Both the position numbers and the translations under genes were made by a program. Shown in pieces: positions 19,001 to 26,274 of a stretch of 43,958 nucleotides of DNA. A model generated the notes under the pieces. The model was not told the origin of the DNA. It saw only the letters and a program-made list of their open reading frames with translations, and searched no databases. Each line of letters starts with the position of its first letter. The stretch's first letter is position 1. The stretch comes from DASXMX01 sp036794395. GTDB taxonomy: Bacteria; Planctomycetota; Phycisphaerae; Tepidisphaerales; Tepidisphaeraceae. Where the stretch lies: the NCBI GenBank assembly GCA_036794395.1, contig DAIRGS010000017.1:1-43958 (forward strand). The letters are read 5' to 3'.

Positions 19001-19532
19001 GTTCCGGCACTTTAATCTGACCGCGATTGCCGCCGTGAATCCTGGTGGCGATACCGGCGGACAGACGCCTGCCGACCCGGGGACCACCCCCGGTGGAACC
19101 ACTGGCGGCACGACGGGCGGCACGACCGGTGGCGGCACGACCGGTGGCGATACGACCGGCGGCGATACGACCGGCGGCACAACGACCCTCACTCTTGCCG
19201 AGCAGGTCGCTGCTGACAAGGTTTCTCTGAAAGACGCAATCGCCAAACGTCTGGCCAAGCTGAAGGCTGTTCGAAACACCATCGTTGCCGACGCCAAGGC
19301 GTACGCAGGAGCTCTAAAGTCGCTGCATGGAGCCCAGAAGGCCGCGAAGCATTCTCATCAGGCGGTGGACACCACCCTGTCGCAGAAAGTCGCCGATCTT
19401 CTCGGCACCCTGGTGGCCGACCATTCGTTGCTCGGCAGCCTTGTGAAGTCGGATTTCACGGGAATTGCAGCCGACAAGCAGGAACTCGCCGCGGACACGG
19501 CGGCCCTGAAGTTGTCCAATCGTCACAAGTAA
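16062..19532 (+). CDS. LEGR-motif exported multidomain surface protein
   Basis: 1156 residues, with GGAGAAG before the ATG. Leader motif ETLEGRTLMS at 19-28. Residues about 30-150 are an ASPM/HYDIN-like (choice-of-anchor D) Ig domain with a typical LLQILSNDPATP end. Two related modules follow: one beginning NEPSLAAIL at 154 and one beginning NENEPSLQT at 508-516, each ending in a strand with IxPNxFI and an acidic DNDI/NDFQ-like segment. Then a fibronectin type III domain (about 711-798), a DUF1349/laminin-G-like jelly roll (about 803-985), a Gly-Thr-rich linker (about 990-1042) and an alanine/lysine-rich helical tail (about 1045-1156). It has no catalytic motif that I can name. It probably binds carbohydrate or is an envelope structural protein. 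Confidence 0.8.
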   Translation: MLLNAPASRMGRAVSAVIETLEGRTLMSAATIVAGSSLLVFNSVAAGNAGAAASNTVNLTITDTGDASLAFPLAGVSIINDPAAATADASAFNLVSTIPSGIAPGASATLSFQYTASHVGTQSALLQILSNDPATPTLTIPLHAIGTPGTGGGNEPSLAAILREFNIPTIVGDGVNDANAFSSTYYPATPDGSSQEVPMQRLMKAGDGPVTITLLASFAVSNNPASRFGYYIPGDRTDRTELFSINQADSQTVNPTANGATTFDPGPGSFGLYANFPTFTDNGQQRIAFSEDTLNSWDASVPRKIRFFPLQNADGSIVPNAFIFTAEDNNIPFGNIQPYDSNDIVGIIRNVKAAPLGGVLGLENLTGTPSTTQMVFNRIQNLNTDNPAGFVDSVHDTNVLRIRNTGNQPLTINSMWLSDSANWTITNAPAPGTTIAVGGTLDLTIKFIAQTVPAVPYNEINDWGTGNGLLPEQAGGVWKGTLTIISNDPVTSTRVVNLAGYWQNTSENENEPSLQTITNLIYGYGTNINNTLRYQLPNADPIPLYYGEDVTSAFWNIADPTLPATVTQLASYHNQFDHSTWDPAKTLIGWYAQGSSNINWLFQDQAGWAQSLLPTINGSNTKIASASFTATGTFGWNIDGENSLNSANTVDINTFGRSGHAVRVYPARDGAGNIIPNTFIMTMDYQNGSFDNSDFQDNVYLITNIHPATQAPSVIDLQGVNTNGGVTLQWAGVSDATLKGYNVYRAYSPSGPWTKLNANAFGATSFTDGAPGSGAVYYHVAALDAAGESYSTNVSVQVAAAPVVNDVLTSLDINATPAGATTVVKAGQDYNITGGGGDIAGSNADGFRWAYEQVTGDFDVQVQVNSLSNVQSGTRAGLMIRTGNDAGAQMVFVGSTASDGYRFNYRTTANAVGTYVKYGSVSYPNAWVRLTRQGNVFTGYYSTDGVTWTKMQSLTMTLPNAIDLGLAVCSHTNSQTATATFRHFNLTAIAAVNPGGDTGGQTPADPGTTPGGTTGGTTGGTTGGGTTGGDTTGGDTTGGTTTLTLAEQVAADKVSLKDAIAKRLAKLKAVRNTIVADAKAYAGALKSLHGAQKAAKHSHQAVDTTLSQKVADLLGTLVADHSLLGSLVKSDFTGIAADKQELAADTAALKLSNRHK
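19091..19187 (+). repeat. Gly-Thr codon repeat (GGCGGCACGACC type)
   Basis: Imperfect tandem copies of 9-15 bases encode the TGGTTGG/TGGDTTGG linker of the large surface protein. It separates the jelly-roll domain from the helical tail and may vary in length. Confidence 0.75.
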
Positions 19533-19577
19533 AGGAATCACCGAAAATCTGCGGCAATACTCACGCGGGTTAATCGT

Positions 19578-19586
19578 TGGTACAAT
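19578..19586 (+). promoter_or_regulatory. Possible extended -10 promoter element
   Basis: TGG directly followed by TACAAT matches an extended -10 (TGn-TATAAT). No good -35 lies 17 bases upstream. It overlaps the ATG at 19589, which argues for the later start of the following gene. Confidence 0.35.
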
Positions 19587-19627
19587 AGATGCGATACGGC
19601 GCAACACATAACGGATCGGGTTCCACG

Positions 19628-20152
19628 ATGGTCGCACCGTATCTTTCCCAGCAGGCTAACGATATGCGCCACGACTGGGCCGAACTTCCGCCCCTTCCCG
19701 ACATCGGGCTTCCGGAATCTTACTACGCGCAGCGGGTTAAGGTTGCCGAGCAATCGCACAACCAACACGCCCGTGAGGCTTATAAGGTTGGCCAGTATGT
19801 AACTCTGGGTCTGGACAAACGGCTCGATTGGGAAAAGAAGCTTCGCTACTTCCGGCATGCGCTCCGCTCGCACTGCAACGCACCGGCCGGGGCCAGCGAC
19901 AAACTGTGGCTCTTTTACGGCCAGCTCGCCGACATGGTCCGTCGCAACGCCGGCACCGAAGCCCTGCGGTTGGCAAGCCAGGAAGACGACTACTACATGG
20001 GGCAGGTTAACGCCGGCGTCCCACGCCAGCAGATCATGGTGCAAGCGACGATCTTTTTCTCAAAGCTTCTTGGCGACCGGAACGAAAAGCCGGAATACCT
20101 CAATCAGGAAGATTACGACCAGCTTAGAATTCTTCGCAACCAGTGGATTTAG
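19628..20152 (+). CDS. Conserved hypothetical soluble protein
   Basis: 174 residues from ATG 19628; an in-frame ATG at 19589 would add 13 residues but lies on a candidate -10 element and has no ribosome binding site. The protein is helical and rich in Arg, Tyr and Trp (HDWAELPPLPDIGLPESYYAQRV, later EDDYYMGQVNAGVPRQQIMVQATIFFSKLLGD). There is no signal peptide, membrane segment or known motif. The helix spacing could be TPR-like, but no repeat is clear. It is followed by a strong bidirectional terminator and looks monocistronic. I do not recognise its function. Confidence 0.7.
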   Translation: MVAPYLSQQANDMRHDWAELPPLPDIGLPESYYAQRVKVAEQSHNQHAREAYKVGQYVTLGLDKRLDWEKKLRYFRHALRSHCNAPAGASDKLWLFYGQLADMVRRNAGTEALRLASQEDDYYMGQVNAGVPRQQIMVQATIFFSKLLGDRNEKPEYLNQEDYDQLRILRNQWI

Positions 20153-20207
20153 GTAAAACGTCGCCGCGACACGCGACGCGGCCAAATAACAGACAATTAA
20201 AAAGAAA

Positions 20208-20240
20208 CGGGATGCGCCCCTTCATCTGGAGCGCATCCCG
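20208..20240. terminator. Bidirectional rho-independent terminator
   Basis: Perfect stem CGGGATGCGC/GCGCATCCCG with a 13-base loop. On the plus strand CTTTCGTTT follows; on the minus strand TTTCTTTTTAATT follows. It sits between the convergent genes ending at 20152 and 20264. Confidence 0.85.
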
Positions 20241-20263
20241 CTTTCGTTTGATGCTGGATTCAA

Positions 20264-20719
20264 TTAAACGGAATACGTGCTGCCGCGTTGCCCAACCATT
20301 GGGATTCTTCGGATCTTACGTTCGCTAACGAGCTTCGAAAGCGCGTTATCCGCCGTGCCACCGCGGCCTTCGCTGGCCCAATGTTTCTTGACGTCTTGAG
20401 TGGTCGGATTCCGATGAGTTTTGATGAATCCGATGATCGAGTCTTCGCCGGTGATTTCAAATCTGCCGCGTGTGCGTTTCTTTCCACGACCGCCTGAGCG
20501 ACCCACTGCCTCCGCACCGATGGCGCTGCCGCCGGATGCCTTGGGTCGGCCCGGCGGGCGACCGCGACGGGGAGCGCCGTTACCGGCGCCACCGACGAGT
20601 CGTTCGATCTCGGCGAGGGTGGCGGAAATTTTCTCCACCGCCTCCAGGTGCTGTTGACGTTGTTCTTGAAGCTCGGAAACGCGCGAAGATAAATCCGCGG
20701 CCTTAGTTGGAGCCCGCAT
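20264..20719 (-). CDS. DNA-binding protein with coiled coil, AT-hook and winged-helix-like end
   Basis: 151 residues with a GAGGA site before ATG 20719. Residues about 5-42 are a heptad-patterned coiled coil (VSELQEQRQQHLEAVEKISATLAEIERL). Residues about 49-62 contain RRGRPPGRPK, an AT-hook core, followed by a glycine/basic linker. Residues about 88-151 form a compact helical domain (DSIIGFIKTHRNPTTQDVKKHW, then GTADNALSKLVSERKIRRIP and a GSTYSV strand), which has the order of a winged helix. The whole suggests a dimeric nucleoid-associated or regulatory DNA-binding protein. Winged-helix assignment is inference from secondary-structure pattern. It is monocistronic, ending at the bidirectional terminator. 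Confidence 0.75.
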   Translation of the reverse strand: MRAPTKAADLSSRVSELQEQRQQHLEAVEKISATLAEIERLVGGAGNGAPRRGRPPGRPKASGGSAIGAEAVGRSGGRGKKRTRGRFEITGEDSIIGFIKTHRNPTTQDVKKHWASEGRGGTADNALSKLVSERKIRRIPMVGQRGSTYSV

Positions 20720-20824
20720 TGCTGTTCCTCAAAATAAAAGTGGCCCCCAAAGCCAGTCGCAGAATATAGGTATTTGTAGAAGAACACAACTACTATGCTT
20801 GAGGGCGAAATGGATAGATTGTCA

Positions 20825-22198
20825 CTATTTGAGGGGCTCAATCGGTACTGCGCCTAAGCCGGGCCCACGCAGGGCTCCGGTATCTACCATTCCGTTGGTA
20901 ATTTGGAAAACCCCTGGAAACCGATCTGCCCAGCCCGCATTTGCCGCCGGTACATATTGGCGGGCATTCGCTTCGATGGCCGCCACGCCCGGAACGTGCG
21001 CCGCAAGTCCCGCCGAATGGATGAGCGAGGCGCCGGGACATGTAAGATCCTGCACGCAAAGAAACATCCCATACTTCCGAGCCGCCGCGGCCATTAAGAG
21101 CGATTGCGTCTGCCCTTTGCAGGCTTTTAAAGCGGCGCCGGTGTAGCCCATTTCCCTCGCCAGCTTAAGGCTCTCTAAATCCGTGAGCGATTCATCAATT
21201 ACCACCGGCAGCATCCTGGAAACCTCGTGCATGCGCTGGTGCGGGTTTGCTTTCAGATCTCGCGCGGTGGGTTGCTCGATATACTGAACGCGCGAAAAGG
21301 CCTGGGGAGCCTGGTGGTTCAGCCGGCGCACAAATTCGATAACGTAGTCAACATCTGCGCATCGCTCGTTGAAATCGAGTGAATACCACCACTGACGCAC
21401 GCCGCGTGCATGCTGGGCAGCCTCGGCCACCCGATCAACCCTGACGACGCGCTCCAGGTCCCAATTCAATTCACCCCCGTTTAACTTGATCTTGAGATGG
21501 GTTAACCCGTTGTAATCGATCCACCGACTAAGCGTTTCGGGCAATCCATCGTCGACGGGTGAGGCGATATCTGACGACTCAAGCGGATCGAGCGCGCCGA
21601 CGAGATGGTACAGCGGCAATTGGTTTCGGGGTTCCGGGGAAATGTATTGTTCGAGATGTTCACCTGCGAACTCCGGCCCGAGATAGTGGCCCAGATCATG
21701 TCGTAGGTGATCGCGGTCATAGGCATCGTAAACATTGACGCCGAGCAGCTTCCCAAAGCCGTCGTGGAGGGCCGCATCAAAAGCGCTGGCGGCGACCAGC
21801 GTGCATAACGCGGGTATGGTTTCAGGTAATTTCAGGTCCCTCTCAACATCTTTGGCAACCTGAAAAAAGGCCGGCTCCATGGCCACTGTCAGATCGATCG
21901 GATGGCCCGAATCATCCCAATTCCTCACGATCTCCGCGATTCGCTCGGCAAGTTGTTTCATTGCCTTGAGCGTCTGTGCGTACGAAAGTGTCCGCGAAGG
22001 GAATGACCAGACGTTCCCCATCGGCATCGATCCAAATCCCAGGGCACGCGTCCCATCCGCCGAGCGGACGATGATGCTCACATTAAGGAGCGTGACACGA
22101 TCCAGCGCCACACCGCCAAACTTGATCGGCGTTCGGTAGTGGAAATCTTCGTATCGCGTTTCTACTTGTTCGATGCGGATAACGGGTGGTTTGGTCAT
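20825..22198 (-). CDS. Enolase-superfamily (mandelate racemase/muconate cycloisomerase-like) enzyme
   Basis: 457 residues from ATG 22198 with GGAGG upstream; an upstream ATG at 22225 is possible. The capping domain is N-terminal (about 8-150), the barrel is about 190-440. Superfamily residues are seen: Lys236/Lys238 in THLKIKLNG, metal ligands Asp275 (SLDFNE), Glu309 (IEQP) and Asp335 (VIDES), and Lys358 in AALKACKGQ. A KxK pair plus a distal Lys fits the muconate-lactonising/dipeptide epimerase subgroup. It would abstract a proton next to a carboxylate, but the substrate cannot be named. It is divergent from the gene at 22281, with 82 bases between the starts. Confidence 0.85.
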   Translation of the reverse strand: MTKPPVIRIEQVETRYEDFHYRTPIKFGGVALDRVTLLNVSIIVRSADGTRALGFGSMPMGNVWSFPSRTLSYAQTLKAMKQLAERIAEIVRNWDDSGHPIDLTVAMEPAFFQVAKDVERDLKLPETIPALCTLVAASAFDAALHDGFGKLLGVNVYDAYDRDHLRHDLGHYLGPEFAGEHLEQYISPEPRNQLPLYHLVGALDPLESSDIASPVDDGLPETLSRWIDYNGLTHLKIKLNGGELNWDLERVVRVDRVAEAAQHARGVRQWWYSLDFNERCADVDYVIEFVRRLNHQAPQAFSRVQYIEQPTARDLKANPHQRMHEVSRMLPVVIDESLTDLESLKLAREMGYTGAALKACKGQTQSLLMAAAARKYGMFLCVQDLTCPGASLIHSAGLAAHVPGVAAIEANARQYVPAANAGWADRFPGVFQITNGMVDTGALRGPGLGAVPIEPLK

Positions 22199-22280
22199 TC
22201 TCTGGACACGCCTCCAACATGACACGATCGTTTTCCAATATTGCCTTCGCGGCCCATTGTTGCGTGGTTATACTGTGCCG

Positions 22281-22826
22281 ATGGCGAATATAGGCGGGCT
22301 TTACAAGGTTCGCGGCCCCAACGCGGTTTACTATGCCGTTCATGATCCGGCGACAGGCCGGCTCTGGACTGAGCGATCGGAACACTCGGCACGCGCCCAA
22401 GCGCAGGAAGCGGGTTTGGAATTAGCGCCGGAGCGATCGATTACCCATCAAGCTTTGATGCAACTTTCCGGCCGGGAAACGACCATTCCAGCCGGGCCTT
22501 CGCCGGCTCGATCCAATCTGCCGCAATCGTCACAAGAGCCAGCGTCTTCTCAAACGCCTGCGCCTCCTCGTTCCATCAGTAGTCGAGCGGCCTTTGCTCC
22601 ATTAGATTCAGATCCGCCCGTACTGATTAAACAGAACACGCAATTGGGTGCGGTGTTTTCCGCCGACGCGGCTGTCAGCCCCATCGAATCCAATACAGAG
22701 GATCCTTCGAGTCCTTCGGCCGGGGCCGCGTTGAATCGCGATGTGTTGAGCGAGAAGCGGCCCATGAAATCTTCCGGGAAAGATAAGAATCCTTTTGCCG
22801 ACGCGAAACCCAAACGCCGCAAGTAA
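22281..22826 (+). CDS. Hypothetical low-complexity protein
   Basis: 181 residues. The first 50 residues (MANIGGLYKVRGPNAVYYAVHDPATGRLWTERSEHSA) look like a small folded domain. The remainder is Ser/Pro/Ala-rich and disordered, ending in a basic KPKRRK tail. There is no signal peptide. The nitroreductase-like gene begins 21 bases downstream, so cotranscription is likely. An upstream in-frame ATG at 22173 would overlap the promoter region of the divergent enolase-family gene, so I chose 22281. Function not recognised. Confidence 0.6.
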   Translation: MANIGGLYKVRGPNAVYYAVHDPATGRLWTERSEHSARAQAQEAGLELAPERSITHQALMQLSGRETTIPAGPSPARSNLPQSSQEPASSQTPAPPRSISSRAAFAPLDSDPPVLIKQNTQLGAVFSADAAVSPIESNTEDPSSPSAGAALNRDVLSEKRPMKSSGKDKNPFADAKPKRRK

Positions 22827-22847
22827 CACTTCAAGCCGGGAGACGCC

Positions 22848-23447
22848 ATGGCCACTCCAATCGATGACAATGCGATGGATGTACTGTTCCGCTCCGCTCG
22901 AACCTATTCCCAATGGCAAGCGCGCGATGTCAGCGACGACCTGCTTCGTAAAGTCTTTGATCTTGCAGTCATGGGTCCCACCTCGGCCAACACGCTCCCG
23001 CTTCGCATCGAATTTGTAAAATCGGTTGAAGCCAAGCAGCGTCTGAAACCCGCTTTGGCGCCCGGGAACGTTGAGAAGACCATGGCCGCTCCGGTCTGCG
23101 CGATCATGGCGATGGACGCCCAGTTCTACGAGTTCGTTCCAAAGCTGTTTCCACACAACCCCAGGTTTGGCGATATGTTCAAGCAGCCGGGCAAGGAGGA
23201 ATACACGCGGACGCACGCATTTCGAAATGCCAGTCTTCAGGCCGGCTATTTCATTCTCGCGGCTCGCGCAGTTGGGCTGGATACCGGGCCGATGTCAGGT
23301 TTCGATAATGCGAAAGTGGATGCTGAATTCTTCCCGGAAGGCCGCTGGAAATCCAACTTCCTCTGCAATCTTGGATACGGAGATGCGTCAAGCCTGCGCC
23401 CGAGGCTCCCACGCCTGAACTTCGAAGAAGCCTGCCGAATTGTGTAA
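22848..23447 (+). CDS. Nitroreductase-family protein, RutE-like (malonic semialdehyde reductase type)
   Basis: 199 residues, length typical of RutE, with GGGAG ahead of ATG 22848. FMN-site segments are visible: RSARTYSQWQ near 15-24, GPTSANTLPLR near 43-53, a central GPMSGFD near 148-154 and NLGYGD near 173-178. This combination fits the RutE/HadB subgroup, which uses NAD(P)H and FMN to reduce malonic semialdehyde or similar compounds. There are no other rut genes nearby, so the in vivo substrate is open. It is probably cotranscribed with the preceding hypothetical gene. Confidence 0.85.
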   Translation: MATPIDDNAMDVLFRSARTYSQWQARDVSDDLLRKVFDLAVMGPTSANTLPLRIEFVKSVEAKQRLKPALAPGNVEKTMAAPVCAIMAMDAQFYEFVPKLFPHNPRFGDMFKQPGKEEYTRTHAFRNASLQAGYFILAARAVGLDTGPMSGFDNAKVDAEFFPEGRWKSNFLCNLGYGDASSLRPRLPRLNFEEACRIV

Positions 23448-23453
23448 CGGCTG

Positions 23454-23507
23454 TTGTGGTGCAGGCTTCCAAGCCTGCACGTGTAGGTCTGGAGACCTGC
23501 ACCACAA
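23454..23507. repeat. Nested palindrome between convergent genes
   Basis: Outer arms TTGTGGTGCAGG and CCTGCACCACAA enclose an inner perfect hairpin (GTGCAGGCTT, CC, AAGCCTGCAC) at 23459-23480 and a second one (AGGTCT, GG, AGACCT) at 23485-23498. The structure can fold on both strands. It lies 7 bases after one stop and 27 bases from the other, so it may act as a bidirectional terminator, but its form is that of a dispersed REP-type repeat. Confidence 0.75.
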
Positions 23508-23533
23508 GCGCGTGTTCGTTCATGGTCACATAG

Positions 23534-24730
23534 TTATTCGTTGGCATTGAGCCGCAAGAGCTGCGTGACGTAAGCCACTTGCATGGGATCGTTGCCGGTT
23601 TTTTTCATCCAACGTTCGAAGAGTTGGCGGCTTTCCCGTTTTAGAACTCCGCCCACGATTCTCGGCATCTGGCAATCTGGGCTGCTGGGCGGCCGCACGC
23701 GCATGGTGCCGCCATCGGCGGGCGCGCTCAGGCCGTAAACAACTGTGTCCATTCCCGCCTCCATTGCCGCGCCCGTACACATTACGCACGGCTCGAGCGT
23801 GCTCACAAGAATCGTGTCCCTCGCCTCGGGCTCGCTTTTTCCCGCGGCATCCGCGAATGCGACGATCTCGGCATGGGCGGTCTTGTTGCCGGTTCGATGC
23901 AGTTGGTTGAACCCCCGGCCAATGATCGTCAGATCCCCCCGTGCAACGACAGCGCCGATCGGCGCTTCCCCCTCGGCCATCGCCCGCTCGGCAACTTCAA
24001 GCGCCTCGCGCATCAGCTTGTCCAATACGCTCTGCGTCAACGGCGCGGGCTGTGGCGAGGCAACGCGCAGCACTTCTTCGAGCTTCGCCCGTATTTCAGC
24101 CACGTTTCCCCAAACGGCGCGAGCACCGCAGGAGATCAGTTCCTTGATGTTGTGCCCGCCGCTGGTCACTCCCAGACAGACGACGCCGGCGCCACGGCAA
24201 CTTGTGGCATCGTACGGCGTGTCGCCTATCATCGCGCACTGTGCCGCTGACATTCCAAGCTTGCGCACCGCTGCCGCGACGATATCGGGAGCAGGTTTGC
24301 TCTTTGATGCGTCATCGGCCATTGCCGCTACATCCACCAACTTCGAGAATTCAATACCGCAGCCTTTTTCTGTCACTTGAAGTTGTTCTTTGCTGCTCGA
24401 AGTGGCCAACGCCGTTTGAATCGCCCGATCTCGCAGTGCGCGGATCAGTTCCGCCGCGCCGGGAAACGCGCGGCATCCGCGGCTCTCAACAAGCTTTTTG
24501 TATTCCAGCGGCTGTGCTTTGCGGATCGCATCCCCGTCGGTCTTATCTCCGTCTCGTCCAATCAGCGCCGGTACGAGGTTATCTCCGCCTTTGCCAATCT
24601 CCTGAAATATTCGATCGGGCGGCACCTTGTACTGCCGCGACGCGAACGCCCGAACAAACGCTTCCACGTGCAGCTGGTTGGTGTCTACAAGTGTTCCGTC
24701 GACGTCGAAAATAACTGCGCTGAGTGCCAT
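23534..24730 (-). CDS. HAD-family phosphatase fused to nucleoside deaminase
   Basis: 398 residues. The N-terminal half (1-220) is a HAD hydrolase of the phosphoglycolate phosphatase type: nucleophile Asp9 and Asp11 in FDVDGTLVDT, Thr/Ser110-111, Lys145 region (SKSKPAPD) and GDTPYD at 169-174. The C-terminal half (about 232-398) is a zinc deaminase of the TadA/guanine deaminase kind: His286-Ala-Glu288 (TAHAEI) and Cys315/Cys318 (EPCVMC). All catalytic residues are present in both. HAD plus deaminase suggests nucleotide salvage or the removal of damaged nucleotides, with dephosphorylation and deamination in one chain. Fusion boundary near 222-232. A small membrane protein gene lies 54 bases upstream on the same strand. 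Confidence 0.9.
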   Translation of the reverse strand: MALSAVIFDVDGTLVDTNQLHVEAFVRAFASRQYKVPPDRIFQEIGKGGDNLVPALIGRDGDKTDGDAIRKAQPLEYKKLVESRGCRAFPGAAELIRALRDRAIQTALATSSSKEQLQVTEKGCGIEFSKLVDVAAMADDASKSKPAPDIVAAAVRKLGMSAAQCAMIGDTPYDATSCRGAGVVCLGVTSGGHNIKELISCGARAVWGNVAEIRAKLEEVLRVASPQPAPLTQSVLDKLMREALEVAERAMAEGEAPIGAVVARGDLTIIGRGFNQLHRTGNKTAHAEIVAFADAAGKSEPEARDTILVSTLEPCVMCTGAAMEAGMDTVVYGLSAPADGGTMRVRPPSSPDCQMPRIVGGVLKRESRQLFERWMKKTGNDPMQVAYVTQLLRLNANE

Positions 24731-24784
24731 CGCCCCGGCATCCTAGTGTGGCGGCTGCAAGGCGCGAGCGCCTGGATTGGGGCG

Positions 24785-25048
24785 TCATCCATCTGATCGA
24801 GACTTTCGCAGCAGGTACATGACGAATGACCACAGACCTGCAAATCGATAGGTGGGATCGACGTCGTGCTCGATGACATAAAATATGAAGTAGTAAAACC
24901 GTGCGAATGCCCAGATGGCGAGCACCAGGAGCGCGGTGTTGCGCAGCGTCGGATGTTCGAGAATCAGCATCGCCGTCGAAAGGATTCCAATCAGCAGGAA
25001 CAAGAATCCTTTGAGGTACATCAACTTGGGGTTCTGAAGATCGCGCAT
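24785..25048 (-). CDS. Small two-helix inner membrane protein
   Basis: 87 residues from ATG 25048, with AGGA about seven bases ahead. Two or three hydrophobic helices (about 11-30, 36-60) are followed by a short charged end (YLLRKSRSDG). A conserved-looking YVIEHDVDPTYRFAGL segment lies between about 56 and 71. No family was recognised. It may be cotranscribed with the HAD-deaminase gene downstream. A longer open frame upstream (to 25117) lacks a better start. Confidence 0.65.
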   Translation of the reverse strand: MRDLQNPKLMYLKGFLFLLIGILSTAMLILEHPTLRNTALLVLAIWAFARFYYFIFYVIEHDVDPTYRFAGLWSFVMYLLRKSRSDG

Positions 25049-25148
25049 GGAGACGTCCTGGTCGTTGGCCGGATTCCCTGATGTCGTCGGGGCGTGTAAG
25101 CTGGTCCGACGACGCAACGGAGGTCACGGAAAAGACGCCGTGGGTGAA

Positions 25149-25595
25149 ATGATGTTTCAAAAGAGTAGACGGTTGAACTTCAGAATAACCATCGCCCTGG
25201 TCGTTTTGGGTGGGGGGATGATCGCTTTCGCGCAGACGACGAGGCCCGCGTCCCAACCCGCGACGACGCGCCCCTCATCCGTGCTCGAGCCGGTAAAGGA
25301 AGGCACCACCCGCCCAAGCGAAATCCCCGCCGCCCAGTTCGGAGACGCCGTGCTTCTCACCGATCTCGTTGGCCACCTGGCACCTGAAAAAGACGGCGGC
25401 ACCGCCCTCGTATTTCAATTCGGCGGCAGAACACTCCGCATGCCTCTTTTGCCCAACTCATATCTGGCCCGCATGGAGGCAACCGCCGCGTCTAATCCCT
25501 CAATGCAGTTCCGCCTGACCGGCCGGACAACCTCATATCGCGGCCACAACTATCTTTTGATCGAAGATGCCGCAATTGTTTCCGACGAACACTGA
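25149..25595 (+). CDS. Exported hypothetical protein
   Basis: 148 residues; two adjacent ATGs at 25149 and 25152. A signal peptide is visible (about 11-28, cleavage after AFA), then a linker with TTRPASQPATTRPS, the Thr-Arg-Pro type common in Phycisphaerae exports. The mature domain (about 60-148) is beta-rich (VLLTDLVGHLAPEKDGGTALVFQFGG, then FRLTGRTTSYRGHNYLLIEDAAIV), with an OB-like or small barrel alternation. No known family. It diverges from the membrane gene at 25048. Confidence 0.65.
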   Translation: MMFQKSRRLNFRITIALVVLGGGMIAFAQTTRPASQPATTRPSSVLEPVKEGTTRPSEIPAAQFGDAVLLTDLVGHLAPEKDGGTALVFQFGGRTLRMPLLPNSYLARMEATAASNPSMQFRLTGRTTSYRGHNYLLIEDAAIVSDEH

Positions 25596-25666
25596 TTCAC
25601 GCTGATTACATCATTGCCGTAATTCTATAACCCCGCCCTTCATGTGAGCCCCGCTAACATCCCGGC

Positions 25667-26092
25667 ATGCGGATTTGGCTGTCTGAACATTTCGTCTTGC
25701 TTACCGTGATTTCGATTACCACTTTCCTCGCTGGAATCGCCGGCGCGGTCGTGGTCGCGATTCGACTTCCTGAAAACTACTTCACCCGCCCGCCGACCCA
25801 CGTTCACGGCACCAGCCTTACGCGAAAAATCATTAAGAATATCGTGGGCGCTCTCATCCTGCTTATCGGCTTCGCGATGTCGCTCCCGCTGGTTCCCGGC
25901 CCAGGTGTGATTGTGATGCTCGTTGGTCTCTCGATGATGGACTTCCCGGGAAAGAAAAAACTCGAGATCAAGCTGCTTCGGTTCCCCGGACTGCTGTCGC
26001 AGCTTAATCGCATCAGATTGGCGTGTGGCCGTCCGCCCCTCAATCTGCCCGCCGGGAAAGACGATCAGGCGCTCAACGCACGCCCTTCGTGA
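25667..26092 (+). CDS. PGPGW-family membrane protein
   Basis: 141 residues with a helix at about 9-31 and a second hydrophobic region at about 56-90. The family mark is LPLVPGPGVIVMLVGLSMM, with PGPG at 77-80, as in putative transmembrane PGPGW proteins (usually 70-150 residues). The C-terminal part is cytoplasmic and basic. Function of the family is unknown. The next feature is a 44-bp tandem array, 8 bases after the stop. Confidence 0.8.
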   Translation: MRIWLSEHFVLLTVISITTFLAGIAGAVVVAIRLPENYFTRPPTHVHGTSLTRKIIKNIVGALILLIGFAMSLPLVPGPGVIVMLVGLSMMDFPGKKKLEIKLLRFPGLLSQLNRIRLACGRPPLNLPAGKDDQALNARPS

Positions 26093-26100
26093 CATGTCCC

Positions 26101-26274
26101 GAGCCACGAAATGCAACGCTTTGCAACGGTTTGCAACGTTTCCCGAGTTGTGAGATGCATCGTTTTGCAACGTTTTGCAACGTTTCGCGAGTTGTGAGAT
26201 GCATCGCTTTGCAACGGTTTGCAACGCTTCCCGAGCCGCGAAATGCATCACTCTGCAACGGTTTGCAACACTCC
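26101..26274. repeat. 44-bp tandem repeat, four copies
   Basis: Units begin at 26101, 26145, 26189 and 26233, each starting GAG and carrying ATGCA(T/A), then two TTTGCAAC blocks. The last unit overlaps the 3' end of the minus-strand gene ending at 26248 (its LQTVAE codons are TTGCAAACCGTTGCAGAG). It lies between convergent genes and has no hairpin terminator. It may be a protein-binding array or slipped duplication of the gene end. Confidence 0.9.

Noticed and set aside
26101..26274. CRISPR array
   Set aside because: The 44-bp units follow each other with no unique spacers and no cas genes are near.
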